From: Serratia sp. M24T3
GTDB taxonomy: Bacteria; Pseudomonadota; Gammaproteobacteria; Enterobacterales; Enterobacteriaceae
NCBI RefSeq assembly: GCF_000257645.1
Contig: NZ_AJHJ01000005.1
Span: 62,001-126,000, forward strand
Direction of reading: 5' to 3'
Length of the DNA: 64,000 bases
The position numbers were made by a program, and so were the translations under genes. Positions 6,818 to 16,803 of the stretch are shown here, one piece after another. The notes beneath the pieces were generated by a model, which did not search any database, had not been told where the DNA came from, and saw only the letters and a program-made list of their open reading frames with translations. Within the stretch, counting starts at the first letter, position 1. Each line of letters begins with the position of its first letter.

Positions 6818-9592
6818 ATGATTTATTCCGAAACACTAAAACATGTCATGAATTTCAGTGCATTGGCACTGGTTCTGGGTTCTGCATTTTCTGTGCCGGC
6901 CCACGCCGATGAGGCCTGGTTAAAAGCCTGCGCCAATGCAAAAACTGCCGACAGCTGTCAGCAACCCTTTCAGCAGGGGCTGGCGCCGGTCTTGATGGGC
7001 ACAGGCCGCGAGCAACAAGGGCTATGGGGGTACATTGATACCTCTGGCAAGATGGCAATCGAGCCTGCTTATCGTCAGGCCCGTGGTTTTGTCAACGGAC
7101 TGGCCGCCGTCAAGAAAGATGATCTGTTTGGCTATATAGATGCAAAAGGTAACCTGGCTATACCCGCGCGTTTTACCCGTGCGACTGACTTTAATGCCAA
7201 AGGTACGGCACTGGTGGTAACTGACGATCGTTTGGCGCTGATTGACAGCAAAGGGGCGGTAATAAAAACGCTGCCGTTTGCGGCGTCGCTCGACTCAGAA
7301 GGCTTTAAACAGGGCCAACCACTGGCAAGCGTGCAAATGCAAGTTTCTCCGGCACTGTGGAACGCGGCTACAGGCCGCTCGGTTTCACTCCCCGATGACG
7401 TGATGAACCTCGATGAGCCGCAGTCTGGCCTGATCCCGGCCCAGCAGCGCGATGCGGCGCAAAGTGGCTATTGGGGTTATCTGGACGATAACGGCGAGTG
7501 GGCGATTGATCCGATGAAGCTCAAAACTCGCAATGAGCCGTTGCTCAACGGTGATGTTGTGGCGGTTAAAGGTAAAACCACCTGGAGCTTCCTCGATCGT
7601 TCGGGTGTGAGTCTGAGCAAGGAACAATATAAGTCGGTCAAGCCGCTGGCTTCTGGCAGTTGGCTGGTGGTGGATGCCAACAATACTCAGCAATTACTCA
7701 ACAATAAATTAGAAAAAACTCAGGAAATTCCCGCAGAGCAGGCGGAGGATTATCAAACCTGGGGCAGTTGGCTGATTGGCAAAGGCAGTAAAGGCGTAGT
7801 GATGATCGGTCCTGACAACCGGGTTATCGACGTAAAAGCCAATAAGCCGCAATGGCTAAAACAGAACGGTAAATTGCTGATTCTGCAGGCCGATAGCCGC
7901 AGCGGCGAAACCAAAACTCCACAGCTGGTACAGATTTTTGACAGCAATGGCGTAGGTCTGCTGACTCAGACCACGCTGACTGCTTTAAACGAATTCAAAC
8001 TTCAGCCACTTAATACTCGCAGTATTGATGATAATTCAGCCGCACCATCCAGTGATCTGCCTGTCGCGTTACTGACACCGGTTGATAAAAAGAAAACTCC
8101 AGCGATTTTGACTGCTCAAGGTGAAATTTTCACCGATCCGCAGTGGTCTGAGCTGATTGCCCCGGGCCGCGGTGCGCCGCTGGTGGTGAAAACCGAAAAT
8201 GGTCAAATGGGTGCGGTAAACGGCAATGGTCAGTGGGTGATCCAACCCAAATTTAAACAAATTGATGCGTTTAATGGCAACTATACCTGGGCAACCGTAG
8301 TTGATGACAAGAACGCCGAAAGTCGCAAAATTATTGATGCGCAAGGTAATGTTATTGATGTGCCAACTCGTGTGCTGCAAAGCGCGCAGGGTATTTCTGG
8401 TGAGAGTCTGCTGTACACCGAAGGGGCCGATAATGCTCGCCGCTGGGGCATTTGGGATCTTGCCAGCAACAGCGCCAAAATTCCGGCTCGCTATACCCAG
8501 CTTGAATCTTTCCAGGATGGCTATGCGCTGGCGAAAGTTGATGCTGGTTGGGGCGTAATCAACGAGAAAGGACAGTGGGCGATAGCCCCCGATGCTTCTC
8601 GTAGCGGCAAGCCGCAGCCGGTCGGAGATAACATTTTCGAGGTGGCCGATGGCGATCAGCCCGGTGAACACAGTAACACCCGTTACAGCCTTTATAGCGC
8701 GGTTACTGGTTTGTTATTGGCCGGTGATCTGCAGAGCAACCCGCAAAAAATTGGCGACGATCACTGGCTGATTCAGCCTGCCGGCGGCGGCGTGGCGCTA
8801 ATGGATGACGACGGCCGCTCGGTTGTCAGTAAAGAGATTATCCCCCAGACGATTCGCATTGACGCCGTCTGGGCGTTACTGAGCTTTAGCCCGCACTTTG
8901 GTGCCATCGATAGCCAGGGTGACTGGCAGATTGCTCCTATTTACTCCGCGCCGCTAAACTTTGTCACACCACAGAACTGGGCCAGCGCGTTGAGCGACAA
9001 ACGTATCTCGCTCATCGACGCCAACGGCGTGGAGCCAATGGCAGACAAAGACAGCGCACTGCCATTGGCCTCAATGGATCGCGAGGTGATGAACGACGAT
9101 TCCACCGGCGAGACGGTGCTGTTTGATACACAGGGCAACGAAATCCAGCGTTATCCGGGCCTCAATAGCATTGACGCCAGCGCCTCCAGCGAGGGCATGG
9201 TGCCGGTTCGCGCTGCCAACGGTCTGTACGGTTTTATTGATGCCAGCGGCAAGCAGCTGATTGGCTCTTACTTTACTCAGGTCGGCCCGATGAAGGACAC
9301 CCGAGCCAGAGCCGTCAAGCAGGACACCTACGGGGCACAAATTGGCTATATCAACGGCGCGGGCAGTTTTACCATCTTGCCGAAATTCGATTGGGCCACT
9401 GACTTCAGCGAGCAGCGCGCGTGGGTGGCGGCCAAAGGTCTGGTGCAACTAATTAATACCGACGGTGCCGTGCAGGCACAGTTGCCATTACGCTGTAATC
9501 AGCGGGTAATTCTTGATGCCAAAGGCAAGCAAATCTGGCCTGCCAAAGCGGTAAATTGCGCCAATCCAGCTCAAACCGGAGGCGCACAATGA
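6818..9592 (+). CDS. large exported WG-repeat protein 1
   Basis: A 924-residue protein with a Sec signal peptide (about residues 1-30, cleavage after VPAHA) and an array of degenerate WG repeats. Typical units are GLWGYIDTSGKMAIEPAY, DLFGYIDAKGNLAIPARF, GYWGYLDDNGEWAIDP, GQMGAVNGNGQWVIQPKF and GLYGFIDASGKQLIGSYF. WG repeats form small beta-structures, probably for binding; no catalytic motif is seen. Cys pairs just after the signal (KACANAKTADSC) and at the C-terminus (LRCNQ...VNC) suggest periplasmic disulfides. ATG 6818 has AAGGG upstream; longer frames use TTG. It is coupled to the second WG gene by an ATGA overlap. Location periplasmic or surface; function unknown. Confidence 0.8.
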   Translation: MIYSETLKHVMNFSALALVLGSAFSVPAHADEAWLKACANAKTADSCQQPFQQGLAPVLMGTGREQQGLWGYIDTSGKMAIEPAYRQARGFVNGLAAVKKDDLFGYIDAKGNLAIPARFTRATDFNAKGTALVVTDDRLALIDSKGAVIKTLPFAASLDSEGFKQGQPLASVQMQVSPALWNAATGRSVSLPDDVMNLDEPQSGLIPAQQRDAAQSGYWGYLDDNGEWAIDPMKLKTRNEPLLNGDVVAVKGKTTWSFLDRSGVSLSKEQYKSVKPLASGSWLVVDANNTQQLLNNKLEKTQEIPAEQAEDYQTWGSWLIGKGSKGVVMIGPDNRVIDVKANKPQWLKQNGKLLILQADSRSGETKTPQLVQIFDSNGVGLLTQTTLTALNEFKLQPLNTRSIDDNSAAPSSDLPVALLTPVDKKKTPAILTAQGEIFTDPQWSELIAPGRGAPLVVKTENGQMGAVNGNGQWVIQPKFKQIDAFNGNYTWATVVDDKNAESRKIIDAQGNVIDVPTRVLQSAQGISGESLLYTEGADNARRWGIWDLASNSAKIPARYTQLESFQDGYALAKVDAGWGVINEKGQWAIAPDASRSGKPQPVGDNIFEVADGDQPGEHSNTRYSLYSAVTGLLLAGDLQSNPQKIGDDHWLIQPAGGGVALMDDDGRSVVSKEIIPQTIRIDAVWALLSFSPHFGAIDSQGDWQIAPIYSAPLNFVTPQNWASALSDKRISLIDANGVEPMADKDSALPLASMDREVMNDDSTGETVLFDTQGNEIQRYPGLNSIDASASSEGMVPVRAANGLYGFIDASGKQLIGSYFTQVGPMKDTRARAVKQDTYGAQIGYINGAGSFTILPKFDWATDFSEQRAWVAAKGLVQLINTDGAVQAQLPLRCNQRVILDAKGKQIWPAKAVNCANPAQTGGAQ

Positions 9593-12489
9593 AGCCGATG
9601 AAATCATGCAAAAGCAAAATGAAGCCGTTATCGCGTGCAGTTTTCCAGGTTTTGGCCGTTGGCGGCACGCTGAGTATGCTGGCAGTCTCTCTGCCAACCG
9701 CCGCCGCCGATGCTGATTATTCCTGCTATAGGCCATCGATTATTACTGATGATGCTCAGCGTGCGGAACTGGCGCAGCCAGCCACTCAAAACCTGTGTAT
9801 TCGCCCAGTGCATGAAAGCCGGGCTGCGGTTTTTCTGCCTAACGCCGAGCAGGCGATTGATGACGTCGCGTTAGCCAAAGATATGAGCGGACACCGTTGG
9901 GGGTTCCTCGATAACCGCGGGCAGCTGGTCATCAAGCCGGTATTCGAGCAGGTAGGCGACTTCCATTATGGTCTCGCCGCCGCGAAGCTTAAAGGCAAAT
10001 GGGGTTATATCGATACCGCCGGAAAATGGGCGATACAGCCGACCTTCGATAAGGCCGCTGACTTTACTCAGGTAGAGCTTGCGGTCGTGAGCAACGCCGG
10101 TAAGAACGAAATAATTAATCGCAAAGGCCAAACAGTCGGCAAGCCTCTGGACGCGCTGGTGGATGATGTACAGCTTAGCGATGGTAATCCGGCGCGGTTG
10201 TCACTGAGCTATAAAACGGTTCTTTTGTCGCCGGACGAACAGCGTCACGTTGCCAACGACAAGATGGAAGTCGTGCAGCCTTTCGGCCAAAGTGATCTGT
10301 TTATCGCCCGTGATGCTGATAAAGGCTTTGGTATTGCCAGTCAAAATCTAGACTGGCGCATTAATCCACAATTTAGTGCGATCACCGTCAGTGACAACAA
10401 CAGTGCGCTGGCGCAGGCAAAAGTGCAGGCCGGCGTTCAGCTGATCCGCTCGGACGGTAGCCTGGTCGAACCGATTTATCAGACAGTCAAGGCACTCAAC
10501 GATCAGTTCTGGCTGGCTAAAAGCGCCGATGCTACCCACTTGCTCGACAACAACGGTAACTCGCTGGCGACTTTAAGTGACGACGCGGTGAGCGCCCTGA
10601 CGGTTCAGGCCGAATTCTTGCTCGACAACAGCGCGAAAGAGAGCGTTTTAGTTTACGTTCCCGGTAAGAAACAGCCTATCGCCCTGCCAAAAGGCAGTGT
10701 ACCGCTAGACCAGCCAACCGGGCGTTTCCTGCTAACTACGCGTGGCGAACAGAACAAAGTTAATGCGATTATCTCACCTGATGGCACCTTGATTGGGGGC
10801 AACCAGCCGGTAAGCTGGTTAGCGCAGGTTAATAATGCAGAGGTAATCAATGGCCGTCTGTGGCTGCATGACGATCAGGGGCAACTGCTCAATATTATCG
10901 ACAGCAATGGCAAAACGCTGCTGGGCCCGAAAAACGCCGCACTGCTTAACGATTACCGCATTCAGCCACTAAATCAGCCGTCGGGTGAGGGTAACTCTCC
11001 GCTGGCGCTGGTCAGGCCGGATCCTGATGACAGCAAGCCAGGGGCTGGATTTATCCGTGCCGACGGGAGTGTTCAGCTTGAGAACAAATGGCAGGATATT
11101 CAACCGGCTGACAGCAGCGAATCGGCGCAGGGCGGCATGGCGCAGCAGTTTATCGTCAAAACAGCGCAGGGCACCGGCGTAATTGATGCGCAAGGCAAAA
11201 CGCTTATTCCGCTTACCGAAGACAATATCGCGCCATTCGTCAATGGCTACGCCTTCGACTATCAGGACGGCAAACTCACCACAATTGATGCCAGCGGTAA
11301 ACATTTTGCACTGCCTGACGCCTTCGAGTTGCAGTCAGTGGGCAATGGTTGGTTCCGTTTCCGCCAAACCGCTGCTGAAGGCGCGCAGTGGGGCATTTAT
11401 GACGTCATTAATCACAGGCAGATAGCCGCTCCGGGCTACCAGTCAGTGGGAACCTATGCCAACGGATTGGCAGACGTTCAGTTGCCTAACGGTCAATGGG
11501 GGATTATCGACAGCAGCGGCAAGCAGCTGGTTCCCGCAGAGTATGCCAGCGTTCGTCGCATCAACGATGCATTGTGGCAGTTAACTCCGCCGCCTGAGTC
11601 TTCGGATGAGCCGGTTTCTTCACAACAGTCGAAAATTATTGCCAATAATGGTCAGGTTCGTATTGATCTGACCAACGAGCTCACCGTCAATCAGTTCAAC
11701 GATGGTCGTATTCTGGCAACCTCGGCGGAAGGCCAGTCATGGTTGTTCAACGCCCGGGGTGATATTGAGCTGCACGAACAACAGACCAAAATTTCGGCGG
11801 TAGGCGACTGGGTTAAACTCTCTCGCCAGCCGCAGGTGGGTTATCTCAACGCGCAGGGCATTTGGCAGATTCAGCCACAGATTGTGCCAAGCTCCGCCTT
11901 TGTCAATTCCCGCGCGCTACGAGTGCAGCCACAGGGTACTGAACTTATCGATGAAAAAGGTGTGCGAGTTGCCGCGATGCCTGAGGGGGACTGGGCCTTG
12001 CCGCCAAACAGTGATATGTCAGTGTCTTACGATGCTGATGAAGGCAACGCAACCACGCGCTATGTTGATGCCACCGGCAAGCTTGCGATCACTGCTTCCG
12101 GCATAGGCAGTCTGATGCAGGGCAGTCAGGCAGTACTGACTAAACCTGACGGCATGAAAACCTGGATTGACGCACAGGGGCATCCTGCCGCCGAAGTAAA
12201 TTTCACTGATTTAGGCTTGATTTCCGAAGGGCTGGCTTTTGCCCGCGTTGGTCAGGATTATGGCTACGTTAACGCGCAGGGCAACTTTGTTATCCCTCCT
12301 GTGTTTGCCGCAGTTTCGGCGTTTAACAGTGGTGTGGGAATTGTCTCGACTGCCAAAATGTCGATGATGCTGGATTCCTCCGGTAAACCACTGGCCCGCG
12401 TGACTCACCAGTGCGGCGTACAGGTGCTTTATAACAGCGGCAGTACGCGTCAATGGCCGCAGACTATGCCAGTGAAGTGTTCGCAATAA
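9589..12489 (+). CDS. large exported WG-repeat protein 2
   Basis: A 966-residue paralogue of the preceding protein. Its ATG (9589) overlaps the upstream TGA in an ATGA junction with GGAGG before it, so translation is coupled. A basic N-terminus and hydrophobic core (VLAVGGTLSMLAVSLPTAAA) form a signal peptide ending near residue 40. WG units include HRWGFLDNRGQLVIKPVF, GKWGYIDTAGKWAIQPTF, GQWGIIDSSGKQLVPAEY and YGYVNAQGNFVIPPVF. It shares the N-terminal Cys pair and a C-terminal Cys...WP...Cys block with its partner. The similar length, order and termini point to an old tandem duplication and a joint role in the periplasm or on the surface. No enzymatic motif. Confidence 0.8.
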   Translation: MKPMKSCKSKMKPLSRAVFQVLAVGGTLSMLAVSLPTAAADADYSCYRPSIITDDAQRAELAQPATQNLCIRPVHESRAAVFLPNAEQAIDDVALAKDMSGHRWGFLDNRGQLVIKPVFEQVGDFHYGLAAAKLKGKWGYIDTAGKWAIQPTFDKAADFTQVELAVVSNAGKNEIINRKGQTVGKPLDALVDDVQLSDGNPARLSLSYKTVLLSPDEQRHVANDKMEVVQPFGQSDLFIARDADKGFGIASQNLDWRINPQFSAITVSDNNSALAQAKVQAGVQLIRSDGSLVEPIYQTVKALNDQFWLAKSADATHLLDNNGNSLATLSDDAVSALTVQAEFLLDNSAKESVLVYVPGKKQPIALPKGSVPLDQPTGRFLLTTRGEQNKVNAIISPDGTLIGGNQPVSWLAQVNNAEVINGRLWLHDDQGQLLNIIDSNGKTLLGPKNAALLNDYRIQPLNQPSGEGNSPLALVRPDPDDSKPGAGFIRADGSVQLENKWQDIQPADSSESAQGGMAQQFIVKTAQGTGVIDAQGKTLIPLTEDNIAPFVNGYAFDYQDGKLTTIDASGKHFALPDAFELQSVGNGWFRFRQTAAEGAQWGIYDVINHRQIAAPGYQSVGTYANGLADVQLPNGQWGIIDSSGKQLVPAEYASVRRINDALWQLTPPPESSDEPVSSQQSKIIANNGQVRIDLTNELTVNQFNDGRILATSAEGQSWLFNARGDIELHEQQTKISAVGDWVKLSRQPQVGYLNAQGIWQIQPQIVPSSAFVNSRALRVQPQGTELIDEKGVRVAAMPEGDWALPPNSDMSVSYDADEGNATTRYVDATGKLAITASGIGSLMQGSQAVLTKPDGMKTWIDAQGHPAAEVNFTDLGLISEGLAFARVGQDYGYVNAQGNFVIPPVFAAVSAFNSGVGIVSTAKMSMMLDSSGKPLARVTHQCGVQVLYNSGSTRQWPQTMPVKCSQ

Positions 12490-12556
12490 AGGGTAGATTT
12501 TCGTGCTAATGTTTACAGGGTAGGCCCGTAGACTGACTCAATAAAAAGGATAAATT

Positions 12557-12949
12557 ATGCTCCCTCAAATTCCGCAAAAGTACAAGGCCGCAGAGCGTTG
12601 GTCTTTTGGTGACAACGAGGCGCTGGCTGATGAATTGGCAAAAAAGGTTATCGATGGAGTGAAAACCGCGACCTGTGCCAATCTTGACGACGAAGGCACG
12701 CCGGAAGTTGGCGAAGTATTCGTAGTGGTCGACGGGCGTAACAACCCGGTTTGTGCCGTGAAACTCACTGAAGTGAAGCAGGTGCCTTTCGACCTGGTAC
12801 CAGAAGAACACGCGTTTGCCGAAGGCGAGGGCGATCGTACTCTGGCCTCCTGGCGCGCCGATCAGCAGCGTTTCTTCGAGGCTTACGACATGTTTGCCCC
12901 GGATATGCCACTGTTGCTGATGAAATTCACGCTGGTTGAAACGTTCTGA
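12557..12949 (+). CDS. ASCH domain protein
   Basis: Small cytoplasmic protein of 130 residues with the ASCH (PUA-like beta-barrel) fold: ADELAKKVIDGVKTATCANL at the start, GEVFVVVDGRNNPVCAVKL and VKQVPFDLVPEEHAFAEGEG in the middle, and the typical LASWRADQQRFF helix near the end. ASCH proteins are thought to bind RNA or modified nucleosides; the related E. coli YqfB hydrolyses N4-acetylcytidine. This protein belongs to the longer ASCH group, so that activity is not assumed. AAGGA lies 8 bases before the ATG. A terminator hairpin follows. Confidence 0.8.
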   Translation: MLPQIPQKYKAAERWSFGDNEALADELAKKVIDGVKTATCANLDDEGTPEVGEVFVVVDGRNNPVCAVKLTEVKQVPFDLVPEEHAFAEGEGDRTLASWRADQQRFFEAYDMFAPDMPLLLMKFTLVETF

Positions 12950-12956
12950 TAGACCT

Positions 12957-12988
12957 TACCGGCTGGCCTGCAAGGGTTGGCCGGTTTT
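12957..12988 (+). terminator. intrinsic terminator after the ASCH gene
   Basis: ACCGGCTGGCC and GGTTGGCCGG form a GC-rich, slightly imperfect stem ending in GGTTTTTCC. It separates the ASCH gene from the C39-like peptidase, whose ribosome site lies just downstream. Confidence 0.55.
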
Positions 12989-13006
12989 TCCAGGAGAATA
13001 AGCCTG

Positions 13007-13684
13007 ATGTTGACCGCTGCCAATACTCTTTTACCCGATATTTCCTCTCTCGAAATAACCACTCCACTCGTTATACCTTATTTCAGCCAATGGGAATCCC
13101 CGAGTTCTGCGCCGGAAATTCTTAGCGGTAAAAAGACCTTGCAGGAGATTGAAAACTGGCCCCAGTCGGGTGCTCAAACTCAGGAAGAGTATATTGAATG
13201 GGCGAATCACGTATGTGGAATGTGTTGCCTGAAAATGGCATTGGCTGCCACCACGGGTGAAATAGTGCCGATCCTTGAATTGACGCGACGCAGCTTGCCT
13301 TACGGCGCTTATGTACAGGAAGGGGATAACATTCGCGGGCTTATCTACGCGCCTTTTGTCGAGTTTCTTAAGCAGGAATTAAATATTGGCGGACAAGTCA
13401 GAGTGGAAATGACCGCAGAGGATATTGCGGCTGAGCTGGATAAAAATCATTTCTTTATTGCCTCGGTACACCCCGGCATTCGTCATCCTGAAATTGCGCC
13501 GCCTCGAACCGGTGGACATCTGGTGCTGGTCACCGCCGTCGAGCAGGAAACCCTCACCTTTCATAATCCATCGGGCCACAACGAGGCCACGCAGTCTTAC
13601 GTAAAAATGCCCGTAAGCCAATTTGCCCAATTTTTCGCCGGGCGAGGTGTGGCAATGATGCCGCGCATTATTCAAGACGCATAA
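13007..13684 (+). CDS. C39-like cysteine peptidase family protein
   Basis: A 225-residue protein with the papain-like C39 fold (PF13529 type). The likely catalytic Cys is in NHVCGMCCLKMAL (about residue 70), the His in RTGGHLVLVTAV (about 170) and the Asn in FHNPSGHN. No ABC-transporter or membrane domain is fused, and there is no signal peptide, so it is not a bacteriocin exporter protease. Its substrate is unknown. The start at 13007 has AGGAGA upstream; an in-frame start at 12977 lies within the preceding terminator. The 3' end overlaps the convergent yebV by 17 bases. Confidence 0.7.
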   Translation: MLTAANTLLPDISSLEITTPLVIPYFSQWESPSSAPEILSGKKTLQEIENWPQSGAQTQEEYIEWANHVCGMCCLKMALAATTGEIVPILELTRRSLPYGAYVQEGDNIRGLIYAPFVEFLKQELNIGGQVRVEMTAEDIAAELDKNHFFIASVHPGIRHPEIAPPRTGGHLVLVTAVEQETLTFHNPSGHNEATQSYVKMPVSQFAQFFAGRGVAMMPRIIQDA

Positions 13685-13910
13685 TCCACTCGTCTTCCTG
13701 ACTGTCGTATTTTTCTTTGTACAACACAGACTGTCGGCCATCAACTACGGCAGGAACGCTGACGGTTTCATCCCAGGCATCAAGCTGCATGCATAAATCA
13801 GGGTCGGATTTACAAGGAATGCGTACCTTGTCTCCGCCCTGACCATCCGGTGATGTACGCTGTGCGTCATCTATCTCAAAACTGCCGATTCGTATGCTGG
13901 ATTTCCCCAT
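13668..13910 (-). CDS. yebV: YebV family protein
   Basis: An 80-residue conserved enterobacterial protein. SSIRIGSFEIDDA, VRIPCKSDPDLCMQLDAWD and EWIMRL match E. coli YebV (SVRIGAFEIDD, IPCKSDPDLCMQLDAWD, AWIMRL) almost residue for residue. Its function is unknown; two conserved cysteines are present. The start at 13910 has GGAGAA upstream; longer in-frame starts are not conserved. In E. coli it follows letA-letB-rsmF on the same strand. Here it follows letB directly after a 259-base gap, with rsmF missing. Confidence 0.85.
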   Translation of the reverse strand: MGKSSIRIGSFEIDDAQRTSPDGQGGDKVRIPCKSDPDLCMQLDAWDETVSVPAVVDGRQSVLYKEKYDSQEDEWIMRLE

Positions 13911-14116
13911 CGTATTCTCCTCGTCCTGTCTTTTGCCTGGAAATAAACCTTTGCATCTCATTAAATGCACAGAGGTAAGACCAGTAAGGTCAACTTTTAG
14001 AATAGATGATTGTGCAAAAAGTGCCATCAGAAAACTCTAACTGGCGCGGACTATATCTGTTGTCCAACAGGTTTTCGGAGGTAGATAGTTGATGTGCAAG
14101 GAAGAGATGAATGCAG

Positions 14117-14153
14117 GCGGGCAGGCCCCAAACCGGAGACCTGCCCGCTTTTT
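14117..14153 (+). terminator. strong plus-strand terminator without an obvious gene
   Basis: GCGGGCAGG (14117-14125) and CCTGCCCGC (14140-14148) pair perfectly and are followed by TTTTT. The T-run is on the plus strand, but the flanking genes letB and yebV run leftward. It may act in both directions after letB, or mark the 3' end of a small plus-strand RNA from the 13911-14116 interval. Confidence 0.55.
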
Positions 14154-14169
14154 AACTGCCATCAAGCTG

Positions 14170-16803
14170 TTAGTTTTTTGGAATTGCAGTTCCCCATTGC
14201 TGCCAGTTTTTAGGCTCTTCGGTCATCAACAGGAAATGACGTCCGGTAGAAGCTTTTGGCGCAATCGGCACGGTTGGCGGCGTAGCAAAGGCGATACCTC
14301 CACGAATAAACTGCTGGAAGGTCCCGCTTTTGAAGCTACCGCCAGTAAGGCCGAACTGCAGGTTATAGCCTGATGCTAACCAGAAGGTGGTGTTATCACG
14401 CACCAAGTATTGATATTTCTTACTGATCCGCAGTGAAACGTTAACCCTGTCGGCCATCACGCCGAGGTTAAATCCGGTTACTGTACCCACCTCGATACCT
14501 CTGAACAGCACAGGGGTACCAATCTGTAGGGAACCCACTTCGGCTGCATCAACCTCAATAGCCAGACCATCGGTATAGCGTGAATCGGTAATGGTCGAGG
14601 ATTGCAGATCGAAGGTGCGATTAAGCGGCCCTTTCCCTGCTTCAACGTTGATATAAGGCTGCAGCAGGGTATCCAGATTCTGCACACCGGCTGCTGAAAT
14701 TTCAGGCGAAACGATGGAAAAACGCGTACCCAGACGAGCGAAAGTATCGACATACTCAGGATAAAGCACCGCCTGAGCGGACACCTGATTAAGCTGAGGA
14801 TTCAGTTTCAGGGATTCAACCTGGCCGATGGTAATCCCCAAATATCGGATCGGCATTCCAGGGGAAATCTTGCTGGCATCATAAGTGTTCAGCGTGATCT
14901 GGCTACCTACTGCACGCGCTGCGGTTTCGTTTTCGTAAAGTACGCGTTTACTGCCTTTGTTTAGCGTCACGCCTTCCAGATTATCAAAACTGATGGCGCC
15001 TTTTAACGCGCGATCCAGCGGCGAAGCCTGCACCGTCAGGCCGCTGCCGTTAAGCTGCACCTTAGCTCCGCCCTCGGCCCAGAAGATAGTTTTCGAGCTT
15101 AGCAGATTGCGATATTCGGGGCTGATGTAAACATCGACCTCAAAATCATTGGTTTTAGGACGCACATTGACGATTTCCCCGACCGGGAATTTGCGGTACA
15201 GCACCACCGAACCGGTCTGAATGTCCGGCAGGCTTTTGGCGGTCAAGGTCAGCGTAGTGGCAGGCTTATCACCTATGATCCCATCTGTGGCTTTTTCAGA
15301 ATTGCTATACAGTGGATACTGGCCGGAAGGCGTACCTTTGGTGCCTGGCATCACGCGGATACCGCCGTCAATCCACTCCTGGGCGCTGGCACCGAGCACT
15401 TCCATGCCGTCGACACCCAGTTTCACATCCAGGCGGCTGTTGACCACAAACTTGCTGTCTTTATGCAACAGCTGCTTGTACTGCGATCGTACCGCGATAT
15501 TAAACACAATACCGTCATCGGTGAGCGTGCGGTCTAATACCTGGCCAACCACCATGCCATTCAACAGCAGCGGTTGCCCGGCATCAATGCCGTAACTTTG
15601 TGGTGCAATAAGCTGTAATTTCATCACGCCGGGGTCTTGCAACATGCGCTGGCTGCTGTCGAGTACGGTAAAGTGATTCTGCGGCTGACCTTCGCCGGGG
15701 ATCAACTCTAAAGTATTTCCGGTCAGCAGTTGGCTAAGTTTGGCATTGTTAAGACTGATTTTTGGGCTGTTCATCTCGATGCGCGAGCCGGTACGCATCA
15801 AGTCGATGACTGAAGGATCGACTGTCAGCTGGCCGGTAACTTTGCTATCCGGCTGCAGGTTTATCTGCGTCAATGTGCCGACTTGCAGACCCTGATACAT
15901 CAGCGGCGTGTGCCCTTCACTCAAACCATCACCGCTTGGCAAATCCAGAGTGATATCCACGCCGCGGTGACTTTGTGCCAGATCGGGATAAAGCTCGTAA
16001 GACTGATCGGTTTTGGCCTGATTTCCGTCGGCGGGGGAGTCGAGCGCGATCGCGCCGTTGACCAATGCGGCCAGGCTTTCCATTTCAATCTTGGCGCCGC
16101 TAAGACTAAAATCGCCCTTGAAGCCAGAAACGTTCCAGAAACGGCTGTTATCTTTCACCAAATGCGCAAAACGTTTGTCGATCAGCACATCGATGGTCAC
16201 GCCGTTATTGCCTGACTCGATATCGTAATCGTAGACCTTGCCGACTGGAATTTTGCGGTAGTAGACCAGTGAACCGGTATTGAGTGAGCCGAGATCGCGT
16301 GAGTGCAGATGAATCATCAGTTCACCGGTGTTCAGGCGGTATTTCGGCTGGGTGTCGAGGGCGGTGAAGTGACTCTGCTCCTTGCCCGTTCCCGGCATCA
16401 TGCCGATATAGTTACCGCCGACCAGCGCATCGAGACCGGAAATACCCGCCAGCGAGGCTTTTGGCGTCACCAGCCAGAACTGAGTGCCTTCACGCAGGGA
16501 ATCGGCCAGCTCGCTGCGAATGCTGACTTTAACCATAATAGTGCGCAAGTCCTTGCTCAGACTCAGCGATTGCACAGTGCCGACCTCAACCCCTTGATAT
16601 CGAACAGGAGTTCTTCCCGCCACGATGCCTGCCGCGGATTGGAAGTCGATCGTTACCGTGGTGCCCTGTTCCTGATAATTGCTGTACACCAGCCAGCCAG
16701 CAATCAGCAAGGCGATGAACGGCAGCAGCCAGAAAGGTGAAATTCGGCGTCTGTTTTTGACCCGAGCTTCAATCGGTGTATTCGGTGTGTCTTGTTGTTG
16801 CAT
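14170..16803 (-). CDS. letB: LetB (YebT), seven-MCE-domain lipid transport tunnel
   Basis: An 877-residue inner-membrane-anchored protein; E. coli LetB has seven stacked MCE rings forming a hydrophobic tunnel that carries phospholipids across the periplasm. A single membrane segment near residues 24-42 ([20 protein letters not shown]) follows a short cytoplasmic tail. The MCE units repeat the pattern seen in [53 protein letters not shown] and [17 protein letters not shown]. Length matches E. coli. The start overlaps the end of letA by 35 bases, so the pair is co-translated. Confidence 0.93.
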   Translation of the reverse strand: MQQQDTPNTPIEARVKNRRRISPFWLLPFIALLIAGWLVYSNYQEQGTTVTIDFQSAAGIVAGRTPVRYQGVEVGTVQSLSLSKDLRTIMVKVSIRSELADSLREGTQFWLVTPKASLAGISGLDALVGGNYIGMMPGTGKEQSHFTALDTQPKYRLNTGELMIHLHSRDLGSLNTGSLVYYRKIPVGKVYDYDIESGNNGVTIDVLIDKRFAHLVKDNSRFWNVSGFKGDFSLSGAKIEMESLAALVNGAIALDSPADGNQAKTDQSYELYPDLAQSHRGVDITLDLPSGDGLSEGHTPLMYQGLQVGTLTQINLQPDSKVTGQLTVDPSVIDLMRTGSRIEMNSPKISLNNAKLSQLLTGNTLELIPGEGQPQNHFTVLDSSQRMLQDPGVMKLQLIAPQSYGIDAGQPLLLNGMVVGQVLDRTLTDDGIVFNIAVRSQYKQLLHKDSKFVVNSRLDVKLGVDGMEVLGASAQEWIDGGIRVMPGTKGTPSGQYPLYSNSEKATDGIIGDKPATTLTLTAKSLPDIQTGSVVLYRKFPVGEIVNVRPKTNDFEVDVYISPEYRNLLSSKTIFWAEGGAKVQLNGSGLTVQASPLDRALKGAISFDNLEGVTLNKGSKRVLYENETAARAVGSQITLNTYDASKISPGMPIRYLGITIGQVESLKLNPQLNQVSAQAVLYPEYVDTFARLGTRFSIVSPEISAAGVQNLDTLLQPYINVEAGKGPLNRTFDLQSSTITDSRYTDGLAIEVDAAEVGSLQIGTPVLFRGIEVGTVTGFNLGVMADRVNVSLRISKKYQYLVRDNTTFWLASGYNLQFGLTGGSFKSGTFQQFIRGGIAFATPPTVPIAPKASTGRHFLLMTEEPKNWQQWGTAIPKN

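Noticed and set aside
8069-8671. Antisense open frame of 200 codons inside the first WG-repeat gene
   Set aside because: The sense strand shows clear WG repeats; the antisense translation is featureless.
14089-14373. Rightward frame overlapping the 3' end of letB
   Set aside because: It runs through the 14117-14153 terminator hairpin and is antisense to conserved letB sequence.
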